Shown here: piece by piece, positions 40,133 to 52,435 of the stretch | Numbering within the stretch: position 1 is the first letter of the stretch | How the letters are laid out: the number at the start of each line of letters is the position of its first letter | NCBI RefSeq assembly: GCF_025998535.1 | Contig: NZ_AP024233.1 | Coordinates: forward strand, 3,372,001-3,436,000 | Length of the DNA stretch: 64,000 bases | Origin: Desulfolithobacter dissulfuricans | GTDB taxonomy: Bacteria > Desulfobacterota > Desulfobulbia > Desulfobulbales > Desulfobulbaceae | Reading direction: 5' to 3' | Made by a program: the position numbers and the translations under genes | Notes under the pieces: generated by a model | Told to the model about the DNA's origin: nothing | The model's input: the letters and a program-made list of their open reading frames with translations, nothing else | Databases searched by the model: none

Positions 40133-41266
40133 ATGGCGTTTCATTTTAACATCTCCCGGACAGATCTCCTCAGGGCCATCGGCGCCCAGCAGAACATCAC
40201 GAGCAAGAAAGGTACGCTGGCCATTTTGTCCAACGTTCTGCTCAAGGTGGAGCAGAACCGCATCATCTTCACCGGCACCGACCTGGAAATAGGACTCAAA
40301 CAGACCGTCCCTGCCGAAGTGTTCGAGGAAGGAGTACTGACCCTGCCGGCTAAAAAACTCTTTGAAATAACCAGAGAATCTGCCTCTGACACCCTCAGCT
40401 TTGTCGAAAAGGAGAACAACTGGGTGGAAATCAGCGCCGGTCCGGCCCGCTATAAACTGGCCGGCATGGTTTCAGATGAATTCCCCGCCTTTCCTGAATT
40501 CAATGAAGAGACACTGGTGGACATGGAAGGCGATGTACTCGGTGATCTGATTGACAAGACCATCTTTTCCATAGCCCATGACAAGGAAAATATGTACAGC
40601 CTCACCGCCGGACTCCTGGAAAAGGAGGAGGTGGACGGGAAAAAATACCTGAAAATAATCTCCTCGGATGGACATCGGCTCACCATTATGAGCAAGGAGG
40701 TTGATGGAGCCACCTTTGACGGTCTGACCCTCAATCCGGTCACTCTTATTCCACGTAAGGGTGTGCAGGAGATGCGTAAATTCTGTGAAGAGAATCCCAC
40801 CTTCAAGATGGGGATCGAGGAAAAGCAGGCTGTACTGAAAAGTGATGAATCCCTGCTGATCGTCCGGCTTATGGAAGGCGAATTTCCCGATTACCGCGGT
40901 ATTCTCAATGTGATCAGCCGGGATAATATTATTAATATCAACAGAGTACGATTCCTTGAATCACTCAAGAGAATAAATCTGTTTACCGAGGATATGTTCC
41001 ATGCCATCAAAATGGAAATACAGGATAATAACCTGGTGCTCACCTCGCAGAATGCGGATTTCGGCTCAGCCAAGGATGAATTTGAAGTAGGCTATGCCGG
41101 GGATCCACTCTTTCTGGGTTTCAACTGCCGCTACTTTATCGATACCCTGCAGGTCATGGAAGGCGATATTATCCAGGCCGCCATCAGCTCCGATGAAAGT
41201 CCCTGTCTGATAACGTCTCCTGATGACGAAGGGTTTCTGTCCATCATCATGCCGATGAAGCTGTAA
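40133..41266 (+). CDS. dnaN: DNA polymerase III beta sliding clamp
   Basis: The ring-shaped clamp that tethers the replicative polymerase. 377 residues: TKKGTLAILSNVLLK-type start (SKKGTLAILSNVLLKVEQN), TGTDLEIGL, ISAGPARYKLAGM, SSDGHRLTIM, and the C-terminal IIMPMKL characteristic of the protein-binding groove. Upstream lies the candidate origin. dnaA does not precede it, and recF does not follow it, unlike the usual dnaA-dnaN-recF-gyrB order. Confidence 0.97.
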   Translation: MAFHFNISRTDLLRAIGAQQNITSKKGTLAILSNVLLKVEQNRIIFTGTDLEIGLKQTVPAEVFEEGVLTLPAKKLFEITRESASDTLSFVEKENNWVEISAGPARYKLAGMVSDEFPAFPEFNEETLVDMEGDVLGDLIDKTIFSIAHDKENMYSLTAGLLEKEEVDGKKYLKIISSDGHRLTIMSKEVDGATFDGLTLNPVTLIPRKGVQEMRKFCEENPTFKMGIEEKQAVLKSDESLLIVRLMEGEFPDYRGILNVISRDNIININRVRFLESLKRINLFTEDMFHAIKMEIQDNNLVLTSQNADFGSAKDEFEVGYAGDPLFLGFNCRYFIDTLQVMEGDIIQAAISSDESPCLITSPDDEGFLSIIMPMKL

Positions 41267-41412
41267 CCTGCCAGCTGCCCTGAAACAGAACCGGACCCTG
41301 TTATCCGTACGGCCCCTCAGAATGCGCCGGCTCCGGATAGTTCTCTGCAAAAAAGTCATATCATTTAGCAGGGAAACACATCGGGTGGAATGTCTGTAAC
41401 CACGACGTTATT

Positions 41413-41904
41413 ATGCGGAACATAAGAACATTCAGGGAAGAGGACTGGACGTCTGTCTGGCCGATGCTCAGGCAGGTCTTCCGAGCTGGAGAAACCTATG
41501 CCCTGCCTCCGGATATATCCGAACAGCAGGCCCGCAGGGTCTGGATAGACGTACCGGTAGAGACCTTTGTTATGACCGGTTCCGGAGGCGAGATTCTGGG
41601 GACATACTATCTGAAGGTAAATCATCCCGGTCCCGGTTCCCATGTCTGTAACTGCGGCTATGTTGTGGCCGCAGAGGCCAGGGGACAGGGAGTGGGCAGA
41701 GCTCTGGGTAGCCATTCCCTGCGTGAGGCGAAGGAGCGCGGTTTTCGGGCCATGCAGTTCAATCTGGTGGTGTCGACCAACGTGGTTGCCCTACGGTTAT
41801 GGAAAAAACTGGGTTTTAGGACAATAGGAACAGTACCAGGAGCATTCAATAGTCCAAAGTACGGATATGTTGATGCTTTTGTAATGTATAGAGAATTAAC
41901 TTAA
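41413..41904 (+). CDS. GNAT-family N-acetyltransferase
   Basis: 163 residues. The acetyl-CoA-binding motif A is CGYVVAAEARGQGVGRALGSHS (RGQGVGRAL), followed by RAMQFNLVVSTNVVALRLWKKLGF and FNSPKYGYVDAFVMYREL, which matches the phosphinothricin/RimI-like acetyltransferases that act on amines. The substrate is unknown. ATG at 41413 follows GTTATT, so the ribosome site is poor. It sits with the HPP protein between dnaN and gyrB. Confidence 0.88.
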   Translation: MRNIRTFREEDWTSVWPMLRQVFRAGETYALPPDISEQQARRVWIDVPVETFVMTGSGGEILGTYYLKVNHPGPGSHVCNCGYVVAAEARGQGVGRALGSHSLREAKERGFRAMQFNLVVSTNVVALRLWKKLGFRTIGTVPGAFNSPKYGYVDAFVMYRELT

Positions 41905-41918
41905 AAAATGATATAGTT

Positions 41919-42485
41919 ATGAATAACAACAAAGATAAAAAAATATTTAGTGAATATTTTTCAAAAATGAAAACCACGTCGAAAAGTCCGCCTATGGTTA
42001 GTTTTTCTGAAATTTTATGGTCATGGATAGGTGCTTTTCTTGGTATTGCTGCAGTATCGTTTATCCATTACAATATTCTTGATAAAACAGATCTTGTCAT
42101 GGTTATAGGTTCTTTTGGCGCATCTGCAGTTCTCATATATGGTGCCATTAAAAGTCCCTTAGCGCAGCCGAGAAATCTCGTTGGCGGCCATATCATATCA
42201 GCGATTATTGGCGTTACCTGTTATAAGCTGTTCCATTCCCAGATGTGGCTGGCATCCTCGCTGGCCGTTGCCACGGCTATTGCCGTCATGCATGCCACCA
42301 AGACCCTACATCCTCCCGGCGGCGCCACCTCGCTGATTGCGGTTATCGGGAGCCAGAAGATCCATAACCTGGGCTACCTCTATGCTCTGATGCCGGCAGG
42401 ACTGGGGGCGCTTATCATGCTCGCAGTCGCCCTGCTGGTAAACAACATACCCAGAAGCCGCAGATATCCTGATTTCTGGGTTTGA
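41919..42485 (+). CDS. HPP-family integral membrane protein
   Basis: 188 residues with four or five transmembrane helices. SPLAQPRNLVGGHIISA and TLHPPGGATSLIAVIG are the family signatures (the His-Pro-Pro gives the name). Members are linked to nitrite transport in plastids and cyanobacteria; the role in anaerobes is not known. The first 60 codons are noticeably AT-rich (NNNKDKKIFSEYF) against their surroundings. Fifteen bases follow the GNAT gene, so both may be co-transcribed. No CBS domain is fused here. Confidence 0.88.
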   Translation: MNNNKDKKIFSEYFSKMKTTSKSPPMVSFSEILWSWIGAFLGIAAVSFIHYNILDKTDLVMVIGSFGASAVLIYGAIKSPLAQPRNLVGGHIISAIIGVTCYKLFHSQMWLASSLAVATAIAVMHATKTLHPPGGATSLIAVIGSQKIHNLGYLYALMPAGLGALIMLAVALLVNNIPRSRRYPDFWV

Positions 42486-42583
42486 CAGGAAAACTCATTT
42501 TGGTCCGGAAGTAACCCCGGTTGAAACAGGTATTTGTTACAGTTTTTTTATTAAGTTGTACCGTGTTTATATTGAATGGATGA

Positions 42584-45055
<2,472 letters not shown>

Positions 45056-45148
45056 TGGGACTGGTGGGTCGGTGGGTTTCGTCCAGGATTGCCGTTCAGA
45101 GGCAGCGGATGGAATATATTATCTTTTATTTGTAATTAGCGTACTGAT

Positions 45149-47638
45149 ATGACGACAGAAATAGAACAAAATCAACAAAAGAACCCAACCATTGCCATTG
45201 AAAAAGAACTGCGCAAATCCTACCTGGATTATGCCATGTCGGTCATTGTCGGCCGGGCCCTGCCCGATGTACGCGATGGCCTAAAACCGGTGCACAGGCG
45301 CACGCTCTTTGCCATGCGTGAGCTGGGAGTCACCTATAACCGGCCCTTTGTCAAATCGGCCCGGATCGTCGGTGATGTCATAGGTAAGTATCATCCCCAC
45401 GGCGATACCGCAGTCTATGATACCCTGGTCCGCATGGCCCAGGACTTCTCCCTGCGCTATCCCCTGGTGGACGGTCAGGGTAACTTCGGTTCCATGGACG
45501 GGGATGCGCCGGCGGCCATGCGGTATACCGAAGCGCGCATGACCAAACTCGACCAGGAGATAGTCGCCGATCTGGACAAGGAAACCGTTGACTTTATACC
45601 TAACTATGACAATTCACTTCTGGAGCCGTCGGTATTACCTTCCAGGATACCAAATATCCTGATCAACGGATCCGAAGGTATTGCGGTGGGCATGGCCACC
45701 AAGATTCCGCCCCATAATCTGACCGAGGTTATTGACGGCCTCATCGCCCTGATTGAAGATCCCAACATCACGGTTCACCAGTTGATGGAAATCATCACTG
45801 GTCCGGATTTTCCCACCGGTGGTTTTATCTGCGGCCGGGCCGGGATCCGGGAGGCGTACGAGACCGGACGCGGCGTGGTGATCATGCGTTCACGCACCCA
45901 CGTGGAACAGCGTAAAAATGGTCACGAATCCATAGTCATCACCGAAATTCCTTATCAGCAGAATAAGGCTTCGCTGGTGGAGAAGATCGCCCTGCTGATC
46001 AAGGAAAAGAGGATTACCTCCATATCCGAGGTCCGGGACGAATCCGACCGCCATGGGCTGCGGATCGTGCTCGAACTTAAAAAAGATGAAATGCCGGAAA
46101 TCGTCATTAACCAGCTCTACAAGATGACTCCGCTGCAGAAGAGTTTCGGAATCATCCTGCTCTGTATTGTCAATAACAGGCCGGAGATTCTCAATCTCAA
46201 GCAGATGCTTGAGCATTTTATAGCCCACCGTAAGACCGTGGTCTATCGGCGCACAGCCTATGAACTGCGCAAAGCCGAAGAAAAGGCCCATCTGCTGGAA
46301 GGCCTCAAGATAGCCATATCCAATCTCGACGAGGTGGTACAGCTCATCAAATCCTCGGCAAGCCCGGCCGAAGCAAAGGCCGAGCTGATTCGTCGTTTTG
46401 AACTGTCAGAGCTGCAGGCCCAGGTTATTCTCGATATGCGCCTGCAACGGCTCACCGGCCTGGAACGTGATAAGATAATTCAGGATTACGAAGAGATCCA
46501 GGAGAGGATCGCCTGGTACAAAAAGGTATTAGCCGACGATAACCTGGTGATGCAGATAATCCGGGAAGAATTTGAAAAAATTCGCGAAGAATATGGCGAC
46601 GAGCGGCGGACAGAGATAATAGATGCGCCGGATGAGATCCTGCCCGAGGACCTGATTGCGCCCGAGGAGATGGTGGTTACCGTATCCCATGCCGGATACA
46701 TCAAGCGTAACCCCATTACCCTGTACCGGGCCCAGCGGCGTGGCGGTAAAGGGGTCAAGGCAATGACCACGCTGGAAGAGGATTTTGTCACCAAACTCTA
46801 TATTGCCTCCACGCTTGATACCTTCCTCTTCTTCACCAATCACGGCAAGGTTTTCTGGCGCAAGGTATATGAGCTGCCGCTGGCTGGACGCACCGCCCGG
46901 GGAAAAGCCATTGTCAACCTGCTGGAACTGGCTGAAGGCGAGAAGGTCATGGCTATCCTGCCGGTGTCCAATCTGGCTGAGGCCGGTGAATCCCAGACAG
47001 TATTCATGGTTACCAGAAAGGGAAGAATCAAGAAAACCAGTCTGGCCGAATTCAAGCGGCCGCTCAGGAAAGGAAAGATAGCGCTGACCATCCGTGAGGA
47101 TGACGAGATCCTGTCTGCTGCAATTACTTCCGGTAACGACGAGATATTCCTGGTAACCAGGAACGGTATGTCTATCCGCTTCCATGAATCTGACGTACGG
47201 ACCATGGGCCGGACCGCAGCCGGGGTCAAGGGTATCACCCTTGGCGAAGGCGACGAAGTGGTTGGCATGGTGGTGCTGCAGGGTGAGGCGTCCATTCTCA
47301 CGGTGACGGAAAACGGGTATGGTAAACGGACGGCTGTTTCAGAATACAAGCTGCAGAACCGCGGTGGCAAGGGTGTCTTTGCCATCAAGACCAGTGAGCG
47401 AAACGGGAAGGTCGTTGGCGCGCTTCAGGTTGAGGATACGGATCAGGTCATGCTGATTGCCAATTCAGGCAAGGTTATCCGTATCCCGGTGGATACCATC
47501 CGCATTATCGGGCGAAACACCCAGGGTGTGCGTCTGATTAACCTGGATGATGGTGAAAAGGTTGTTGCCATGTCCATGCTGGCCCGGGAAGAAGAAGTGG
47601 ATGAAACGGACGAGACCGATGGAGATAGCGAAAATTAA
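45149..47638 (+). CDS. gyrA: DNA gyrase subunit A
   Basis: 829 residues. Catalytic Tyr is in [13 protein letters not shown] (about residue 125). The quinolone-resistance region is conserved as [21 protein letters not shown]: Ser83 of E. coli is Thr here (GDTAVY), a naturally less susceptible form. The C-terminal beta-pinwheel contains the GyrA-box [11 protein letters not shown] (and a QNRGGKGVF repeat), so it is gyrase rather than topoisomerase IV. Partner of the upstream gyrB. Ends 20 bases inside gpsA. Confidence 0.98.
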   Translation: MTTEIEQNQQKNPTIAIEKELRKSYLDYAMSVIVGRALPDVRDGLKPVHRRTLFAMRELGVTYNRPFVKSARIVGDVIGKYHPHGDTAVYDTLVRMAQDFSLRYPLVDGQGNFGSMDGDAPAAMRYTEARMTKLDQEIVADLDKETVDFIPNYDNSLLEPSVLPSRIPNILINGSEGIAVGMATKIPPHNLTEVIDGLIALIEDPNITVHQLMEIITGPDFPTGGFICGRAGIREAYETGRGVVIMRSRTHVEQRKNGHESIVITEIPYQQNKASLVEKIALLIKEKRITSISEVRDESDRHGLRIVLELKKDEMPEIVINQLYKMTPLQKSFGIILLCIVNNRPEILNLKQMLEHFIAHRKTVVYRRTAYELRKAEEKAHLLEGLKIAISNLDEVVQLIKSSASPAEAKAELIRRFELSELQAQVILDMRLQRLTGLERDKIIQDYEEIQERIAWYKKVLADDNLVMQIIREEFEKIREEYGDERRTEIIDAPDEILPEDLIAPEEMVVTVSHAGYIKRNPITLYRAQRRGGKGVKAMTTLEEDFVTKLYIASTLDTFLFFTNHGKVFWRKVYELPLAGRTARGKAIVNLLELAEGEKVMAILPVSNLAEAGESQTVFMVTRKGRIKKTSLAEFKRPLRKGKIALTIREDDEILSAAITSGNDEIFLVTRNGMSIRFHESDVRTMGRTAAGVKGITLGEGDEVVGMVVLQGEASILTVTENGYGKRTAVSEYKLQNRGGKGVFAIKTSERNGKVVGALQVEDTDQVMLIANSGKVIRIPVDTIRIIGRNTQGVRLINLDDGEKVVAMSMLAREEEVDETDETDGDSEN

Positions 47639-48650
47639 AAAAACCGCTGTAATCGGGGCTGGCAGCTGGGGTACGGCCCTGGCCAAGTTGCTCGGAGACA
47701 AGGGCGAACAGGTATATCTCTGGTCGCACCGCTCTGAGCACGCGGCAGCACTTCTCCGTGACCGGGAAAACAAAAAATACCTGCCCGGTGCCAGGTTGCC
47801 GGAAAACGTACAGCCAACAGATGATATTAGAGTGGTCAGCCGGTGTCAATGCGTGCTCATGGTGGTGCCTTCCCATGGTTATAGAGACGTTTTTGCCCGG
47901 CTGGCTCCCCTGCTCGTTGAGGATACGTCCCTGGTTTCTGCGGTCAAAGGTATTGAAATCGGTACACGCCATACCATGACTCAAGTCATGGCCGATGAAC
48001 TGCAAAAGATTGGAACGGGAAAAAAACTCTATTTAGGGGTTCTTTCGGGACCGAGTTTTGCCGAAGAGGTGGCGGCTGGTCAACCCACAGCGGTTACAGT
48101 GGCCTTTAAAGAGCAGCATGCAGCCCGATCCGTGCAGCATCTGCTTTCCACTGCATTCTTCCGCGTTTATTCCAGCACCGATGTGATCGGGCTGGAGATT
48201 TCCGCGTCCATGAAAAATGTCATTGCCATTGCCGCCGGTATCGCCGACGGACTGGGCTATGGCCTGAATACCAGGGCTGCGCTTATAACCCGCGGCCTGG
48301 CTGAAATAACCCGTCTCGGGGTCAAACTGGGCGCTCATCCTCTCACCTTTTCCGGTCTTGGGGGGCTGGGCGATCTGGTTTTGACCTGTACGGGCAGCTT
48401 GAGCCGCAACCGGACAGTTGGTTTGAAACTTGGCCAGGGAAAGAGTTTGCCACAGGCATTGGCCGAAATGACCATGGTGGCTGAAGGTGTGAAAACCACC
48501 AAGTCCTGCTTTAATCTGGCAAAGGAATTAGGCGTGGAAATGCCCATTCTGGAACAGACCTACCAGGTACTGTATGAGGGCAAGGACTGCAAATTGGCGG
48601 TGGAAGAGCTCTTTAAGCGTAGTCTCAAGGAAGAAATGGAAATGGGGTGA
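47619..48650 (+). CDS. gpsA: Glycerol-3-phosphate dehydrogenase [NAD(P)+]
   Basis: Reduces dihydroxyacetone phosphate to sn-glycerol 3-phosphate for phospholipid synthesis. The ATG at 47619 is chosen because GpsA starts near [19 protein letters not shown] (Rossmann GxGxxG); a longer in-frame start has no similarity. [47 protein letters not shown] (catalytic Lys) and [14 protein letters not shown] are characteristic. 343 residues. It overlaps gyrA by 20 bases, so translation is probably coupled. Confidence 0.95.
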   Translation: MEIAKIKKTAVIGAGSWGTALAKLLGDKGEQVYLWSHRSEHAAALLRDRENKKYLPGARLPENVQPTDDIRVVSRCQCVLMVVPSHGYRDVFARLAPLLVEDTSLVSAVKGIEIGTRHTMTQVMADELQKIGTGKKLYLGVLSGPSFAEEVAAGQPTAVTVAFKEQHAARSVQHLLSTAFFRVYSSTDVIGLEISASMKNVIAIAAGIADGLGYGLNTRAALITRGLAEITRLGVKLGAHPLTFSGLGGLGDLVLTCTGSLSRNRTVGLKLGQGKSLPQALAEMTMVAEGVKTTKSCFNLAKELGVEMPILEQTYQVLYEGKDCKLAVEELFKRSLKEEMEMG

Positions 48651-48705
48651 GTATGGGCGACACAGTAGCCCGTCGCCTCGTACCCACCCCGATATTTTCT
48701 CTACC

Positions 48706-49368
48706 CTACTCTTCTTTTTCCCATTCCGAGTGATCCGGTTTGGGCGGTTTCTGTTCCATGAGACGCTGCTTCAGCCAGACCAGAACCTTGTCAAACTCGG
48801 CGGCAAATTCGGCCATGGCTTTGCCCCGGTGACTGACCTTGTTTTTCTCTTCCATGGGAATCTCTGCAAAGGTCTTGCCCAGTGGCGGATAGAAAAAAAC
48901 CGGATCATAACCAAAACCCGATTCACCACGCCGCTCCGTGGTTATCTCCCCCTCGCAGCTTGCCTCCCAGGTCAAGGCCGGACCGCCTGGCGTGGCCAGG
49001 GACAGCACACACATAAACCTGGCACTGCGGTCCTTTTTCCCTTCCATTTCCTTGAGTAGCTTTTCGCAGTTATCCCAGTCGGTGGCATTTTCCCCGGCCC
49101 AGCGGGCGGAATAGACGCCGGGCGCTCCGTCCAGGGCATCAACCACCAGGCCAGAATCGTCGGCCAGACAGGGCAGACCGAGTACCCTGGCGTAATGGGA
49201 TGATTTTTTGTATGCATTGTCATCAAAGGTCGCTCCGTCTTCCACTACCCCGGGCAGTGGCCCGTAATCCTTGAGACATTTTATCTCCACCGGGAAATCC
49301 TTGAGCAATTCCTTAAATTCCCTGACTTTGTTCTGGTTGTTGGTTGCCAGGACAATGATATTGACCAT
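48706..49368 (-). CDS. rdgB: XTP/dITP pyrophosphatase (RdgB/HAM1)
   Basis: House-cleaning nucleotidase that removes ITP, dITP and XTP. VLATNNQNKVREFKELL, FDDNAYKKSSHYA, LADDSGLVVDALDGAPGVYSARW and ESGFGYDPVFF are the conserved blocks. 220 residues, with a short Pro/Lys-rich C-terminal tail (QKPPKPDHSEWEKEE) beyond the core. Transcribed after queH and the NifA-like gene on the minus strand; convergent with gpsA. Confidence 0.95.
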   Translation of the reverse strand: MVNIIVLATNNQNKVREFKELLKDFPVEIKCLKDYGPLPGVVEDGATFDDNAYKKSSHYARVLGLPCLADDSGLVVDALDGAPGVYSARWAGENATDWDNCEKLLKEMEGKKDRSARFMCVLSLATPGGPALTWEASCEGEITTERRGESGFGYDPVFFYPPLGKTFAEIPMEEKNKVSHRGKAMAEFAAEFDKVLVWLKQRLMEQKPPKPDHSEWEKEE

Positions 49369-49386
49369 GTTGTGACTCCTGCGTGG

Positions 49387-49938
49387 TTATCTTCGTTTCT
49401 TTTTACGCAATTTTTTGTCGTACCGTTCCTGCTCACTGTAGATACATCCGCAGTATGGCTGCCGGTATAACCCCATGGCTATGGAGCCGTCAATGCCTAC
49501 CTGCCATCCTTCCCGGAAATCTTCATAATAGAAGGCCACTCCATATTTTTCAGCCAGGGCCTCGCATTTCTTTTTCAGCAGATCATGGTTTTGATACCGG
49601 GAATAGAGCAGGGTCGAGGTGAATGCGTCAGCCCCCTGCTCTGCCGCTCTTTTCACGGTTGGTTCCAGGCGCATGTCGTAACAGATCTGGCATCGCTGCT
49701 GTTCATGGAACACCACCTGGCGCAGGTATTTTGTGAGGCCGTAGTTGCGGTCGATTTCCACCGGTAGCCCGGTTTTATCGGCCAGTTCCACAAGGGCACC
49801 GATTCGCCGTTTGAACTCCCGGTAGGGATGGATATTCGGGTTAAAAAAATAGCCTTCGACAACATGTCCCTGCTCCCTGAGCCTTGAGAGCGGATAGATG
49901 GTACAGGGACCGCAGCATACATGCAGCAGGATATCCAT
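49387..49938 (-). CDS. queH: Epoxyqueuosine reductase QueH
   Basis: Non-B12 enzyme that performs the last step of queuosine synthesis in tRNA. The ATG at 49938 overlaps the TAA of the upstream gene by one base (TAATG), with the product beginning [13 protein letters not shown]. Other signatures: GYFFNPNIHPYREFKRR, RCQICYDMRLEPTVKRA and QPYCGCIYSEQERY; these Cys form the metal centres typical of QueH, and a Lys-rich tail ends the protein. 183 residues. No other que gene is near. Confidence 0.93.
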   Translation of the reverse strand: MDILLHVCCGPCTIYPLSRLREQGHVVEGYFFNPNIHPYREFKRRIGALVELADKTGLPVEIDRNYGLTKYLRQVVFHEQQRCQICYDMRLEPTVKRAAEQGADAFTSTLLYSRYQNHDLLKKKCEALAEKYGVAFYYEDFREGWQVGIDGSIAMGLYRQPYCGCIYSEQERYDKKLRKKKRR

Positions 49939-51509
49939 TATCTGGTCTTGAACTGTTTGGGATCGATCCTGTAATTGTGGATCTTGTAGTTGATGATGCG
50001 CAGGCTGGTGTCCAGGTATTTGGCTGCCCGAGTCTGGTTGCCCTTGCATTTCTTCAGGGCGTCGATAATCAGCTCACGCTCAAAATTTTCCACAGCCGTG
50101 GCCAGGGAGAGCGGTTTGTCCGAGTTGACCGTCTCCGCACTCTGGAGTGTGGGCGGCAGGTGGATGGACTTGATGGTCTCGCCGTCGCAGATTAGAACGG
50201 CCCTTTCCATGCAGTTCTGCAGTTCCCGGACATTGCCCGGCCAGTGGTACTGGATGAGCAGGTCGATGGCCGAGGTGGAAATCCTGCGAATGACCTTGTT
50301 ATTTTCCCGGGCGTACTTGTCGAGAAAGTATTCGGCCAGCAGCAGGATATCGGTGCGCCGTTCCCGCAGGGGCGGGAGATAGACCGGAAAGACATTGAGG
50401 CGGTAGTAGAGATCCTCACGGAAGTGACCTTCCTGGACCGCTTTTTCCAGATCCCGGTTGGTGGCCGCCACCAGCCGGATGTCCGCCTTGAGGATCTCGC
50501 TACCCCCGAGACGCTGAAAGGTGCGCTCCTGGATCACCCCCAGCAGCTTGACCTGCACAGCCGGGCTTATTTCGCCGATTTCATCTAAAAACAGGGTACC
50601 CCCCTTGGCCACCTCAAATCGTCCTTTCTTGCGCGAGTTTGCCCCGGTAAAGGCCCCTTTCTCATGACCGAAGAGCTCACTTTCCAACAGTGTTTCCGGC
50701 AGGGCCGAGCAGTTGACCACCACAAAGGGGCCGTTGCGGCGTCCCGAGTTATAGTGCAGAGCCTTGGCCACCAGGGTCTTGCCTGTACCCGATTCGCCCC
50801 GCAACAGTACGGTGGCGCCGGAATCAGCGACCCGGTGCACCATATCAAAGACCTCCTGCATGCGCGATGAATTGCCGATGATTTCTTCGATCCGGTTGCG
50901 GGCCGAGAGCTCGCGACGCAATTTGGAATTTTCCTGGCGCAGGGCTTCTTTTTCTTCATTGACCTTCTGTACCCGTTGTACGGTCTGGGCAATGAGCCCG
51001 GAAACCACGGTGAGAAAGCGCAGGTCATTTTCCGACTGGCTGCCAAACCCATCCGGGTACTCCCGGTCGATGGACAGGGCGCCTATGGACTGGCCGTCAA
51101 CCTTGATGGGAACACAGAGAAAAGAAGCCTTTTTCTTGCGTTCATCGCCCCGGGTTCTGGTCCGGTTGAGAAAGAGCGGTTCGTCGCCTATCTGGGGAAC
51201 CAGGATGGGTTCGCCGGTGGCCACCACCTTGCCGGTTATCCCCTCCCCCAGCTTGTAACGCCCGCGGCGACGGGCCTCGGCGGTGATGTTATGGGCCACC
51301 TCGATCTCCAGTTCGCCGGTGGTCGGGTTGACAATGGTCACTGTACCATTCTCCATACCCTTTTCCGCCGCCAGGGTTGCCACCACCTTTTCCAGGCAGT
51401 CCTGGAGGTTGGAGGCCGAGGCGAGATGTTTGGTTATTTCGTAGAGACAGCTCAGGTTTTTGAGTTCGTTTTCCTGCTCTGTAACTGGCAATTGTTTATT
51501 CGTATTCAT
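49938..51509 (-). CDS. NifA-like sigma-54-dependent transcriptional activator
   Basis: 523 residues. N-terminal GAF sensor (about 25-190), then AAA+ domain with Walker [21 protein letters not shown] sigma-54 contact loop, and Walker [13 protein letters not shown], and a Fis-type helix-turn-helix at the C-terminus ([21 protein letters not shown]). Architecture and length match NifA, but no nif genes are nearby and GAF ligands are unknown, so it could regulate other sigma-54 genes. No Cys-rich linker (as in alpha-proteobacterial NifA) is present. First gene of the unit with queH and rdgB. Confidence 0.9.
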   Translation of the reverse strand: MNTNKQLPVTEQENELKNLSCLYEITKHLASASNLQDCLEKVVATLAAEKGMENGTVTIVNPTTGELEIEVAHNITAEARRRGRYKLGEGITGKVVATGEPILVPQIGDEPLFLNRTRTRGDERKKKASFLCVPIKVDGQSIGALSIDREYPDGFGSQSENDLRFLTVVSGLIAQTVQRVQKVNEEKEALRQENSKLRRELSARNRIEEIIGNSSRMQEVFDMVHRVADSGATVLLRGESGTGKTLVAKALHYNSGRRNGPFVVVNCSALPETLLESELFGHEKGAFTGANSRKKGRFEVAKGGTLFLDEIGEISPAVQVKLLGVIQERTFQRLGGSEILKADIRLVAATNRDLEKAVQEGHFREDLYYRLNVFPVYLPPLRERRTDILLLAEYFLDKYARENNKVIRRISTSAIDLLIQYHWPGNVRELQNCMERAVLICDGETIKSIHLPPTLQSAETVNSDKPLSLATAVENFERELIIDALKKCKGNQTRAAKYLDTSLRIINYKIHNYRIDPKQFKTR

Positions 51510-51533
51510 AAACCTTCAAGCACGAGGAGAATA

Positions 51534-51562
51534 TTGACAGTCTCCCTGTGAAATGGTATTTA
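51534..51562 (+). promoter_or_regulatory. Promoter of the tRNA-Ser pair
   Basis: TTGACA (51534-51539), 17-base spacer, TATTTA (51557-51562), ending 11 bases before the tRNA. It lies in the divergent gap between the NifA-like gene and the tRNAs. Confidence 0.82.
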
Positions 51563-51573
51563 GCTCCATGTCT

Positions 51574-51659
51574 GGAGGGATGGCCGAGTGGTTTAAGGCG
51601 GCGGTCTTGAAAACCGTTGTACGAAAGTACCGTGGGTTCGAATCCTACTCCCTCCGCCA
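51574..51659 (+). tRNA. tRNA-Ser (anticodon TGA)
   Basis: Acceptor GGAGGGA pairs with TCCCTCC; D-arm GGCCGAGTGGTTTAAGG; anticodon loop CTTGAAA with TGA at 51608-51610; long variable arm typical of tRNA-Ser; T-loop GGGTTCGAATCC; encoded CCA end at 51657-51659. 86 nt. Confidence 0.96.
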
Positions 51660-51677
51660 AACAATTACTTGTATTTC

Positions 51678-51770
51678 GGAGAGATGACCGAGTTGGCCGA
51701 TGGTGCTCGCCTGCTAAGCGAGTGTGGGGGTTATACTCCACCGAGGGTTCGAATCCCTCTCTCTCCGCCA
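51678..51770 (+). tRNA. tRNA-Ser (anticodon GCT)
   Basis: Acceptor GGAGAGA pairs with TCTCTCC; anticodon stem CTCGC/GCGAG with GCT at 51713-51715; long variable arm; T-arm GAGGGTTCGAATCCCTC; CCA encoded. 93 nt. It begins 18 bases after the first tRNA-Ser, so both share one transcript. Confidence 0.96.
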
Positions 51771-51778
51771 TGATATCC

Positions 51779-51812
51779 AAACCCGCTTTTCGTTCTCGAG
51801 GAGCGGGTTTTT
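51779..51812 (+). terminator. Terminator of the tRNA-Ser pair
   Basis: AAACCCGCT pairs with AGCGGGTTT around a 14-base loop and runs into T5. Confidence 0.85.
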
Positions 51813-51888
51813 GTATTTTGTTCGCTCTTCCCGGTGCCAGGTCCTTTTTTCCCGGCAGGTCGTCCATGTCGCCATGGCGCTAGGCGGG

Positions 51889-52344
51889 CTAAAATCCCCA
51901 CAACAGACTGCGCTTGATCCAGCCGGTCACCCCCTTGGGATGTTCGACCTTGACCCAGCCGTCCTTGCGGTCCAGCGTCTTAAATACCACTCCGTAGTAA
52001 GCTTTTGCAACAATTCGATACTTGGTACCCGGTCCACTGCGGACATTGATCCTTTTCTTTGAATTCTTGTGGACCTTGACGATCATGTGCGGGGTTCGAT
52101 TCACCAGTTTTTTGTTCACCCAGCCAATGGTGCCCTCAAAGTCCTTGACCCGGAGCCAGTTGCCGGACCGTTTAAGCACCTTCAGGGGAAAGCCTTCCCC
52201 AAGGATCCACAGGACCCGGTATCTTGTTCCCGGTCCGGAACGCATGTTCACATTGTTGCCGCTGATAGCCACCATTTCGGCCATGGCCGCGGTGCTCCCT
52301 GAAGCTACCAGAAGAAAGAGAATGATACAGAGCAGTCGTCGCAT
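51889..52344 (-). CDS. Exported protein with two bacterial SH3 domains
   Basis: 151 residues. Sec signal peptide MRRLLCIILFLLVASGSTA then AMAEMV. Two SH3b repeats of about 60 residues follow: NVNMRSGPGTRYRVLWILGE ... GWVNKKLV and INVRSGPGTKYRIVAKAYYG ... GWIKRSLLWGF. Such domains bind peptidoglycan peptides or act as envelope targeting modules; no catalytic domain is fused. It lies 91 bases after the NapH-like gene. Confidence 0.9.
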   Translation of the reverse strand: MRRLLCIILFLLVASGSTAAMAEMVAISGNNVNMRSGPGTRYRVLWILGEGFPLKVLKRSGNWLRVKDFEGTIGWVNKKLVNRTPHMIVKVHKNSKKRINVRSGPGTKYRIVAKAYYGVVFKTLDRKDGWVKVEHPKGVTGWIKRSLLWGF

Positions 52345-52435
52345 GGGTATAAAATGTGTCAGAAGGTATTTTCCGGTCCGGAGAGATTCCTGGACCGCTC
52401 TCTTTAAACCGGAGGTGGTCCTGTTCTTTTTTCTC

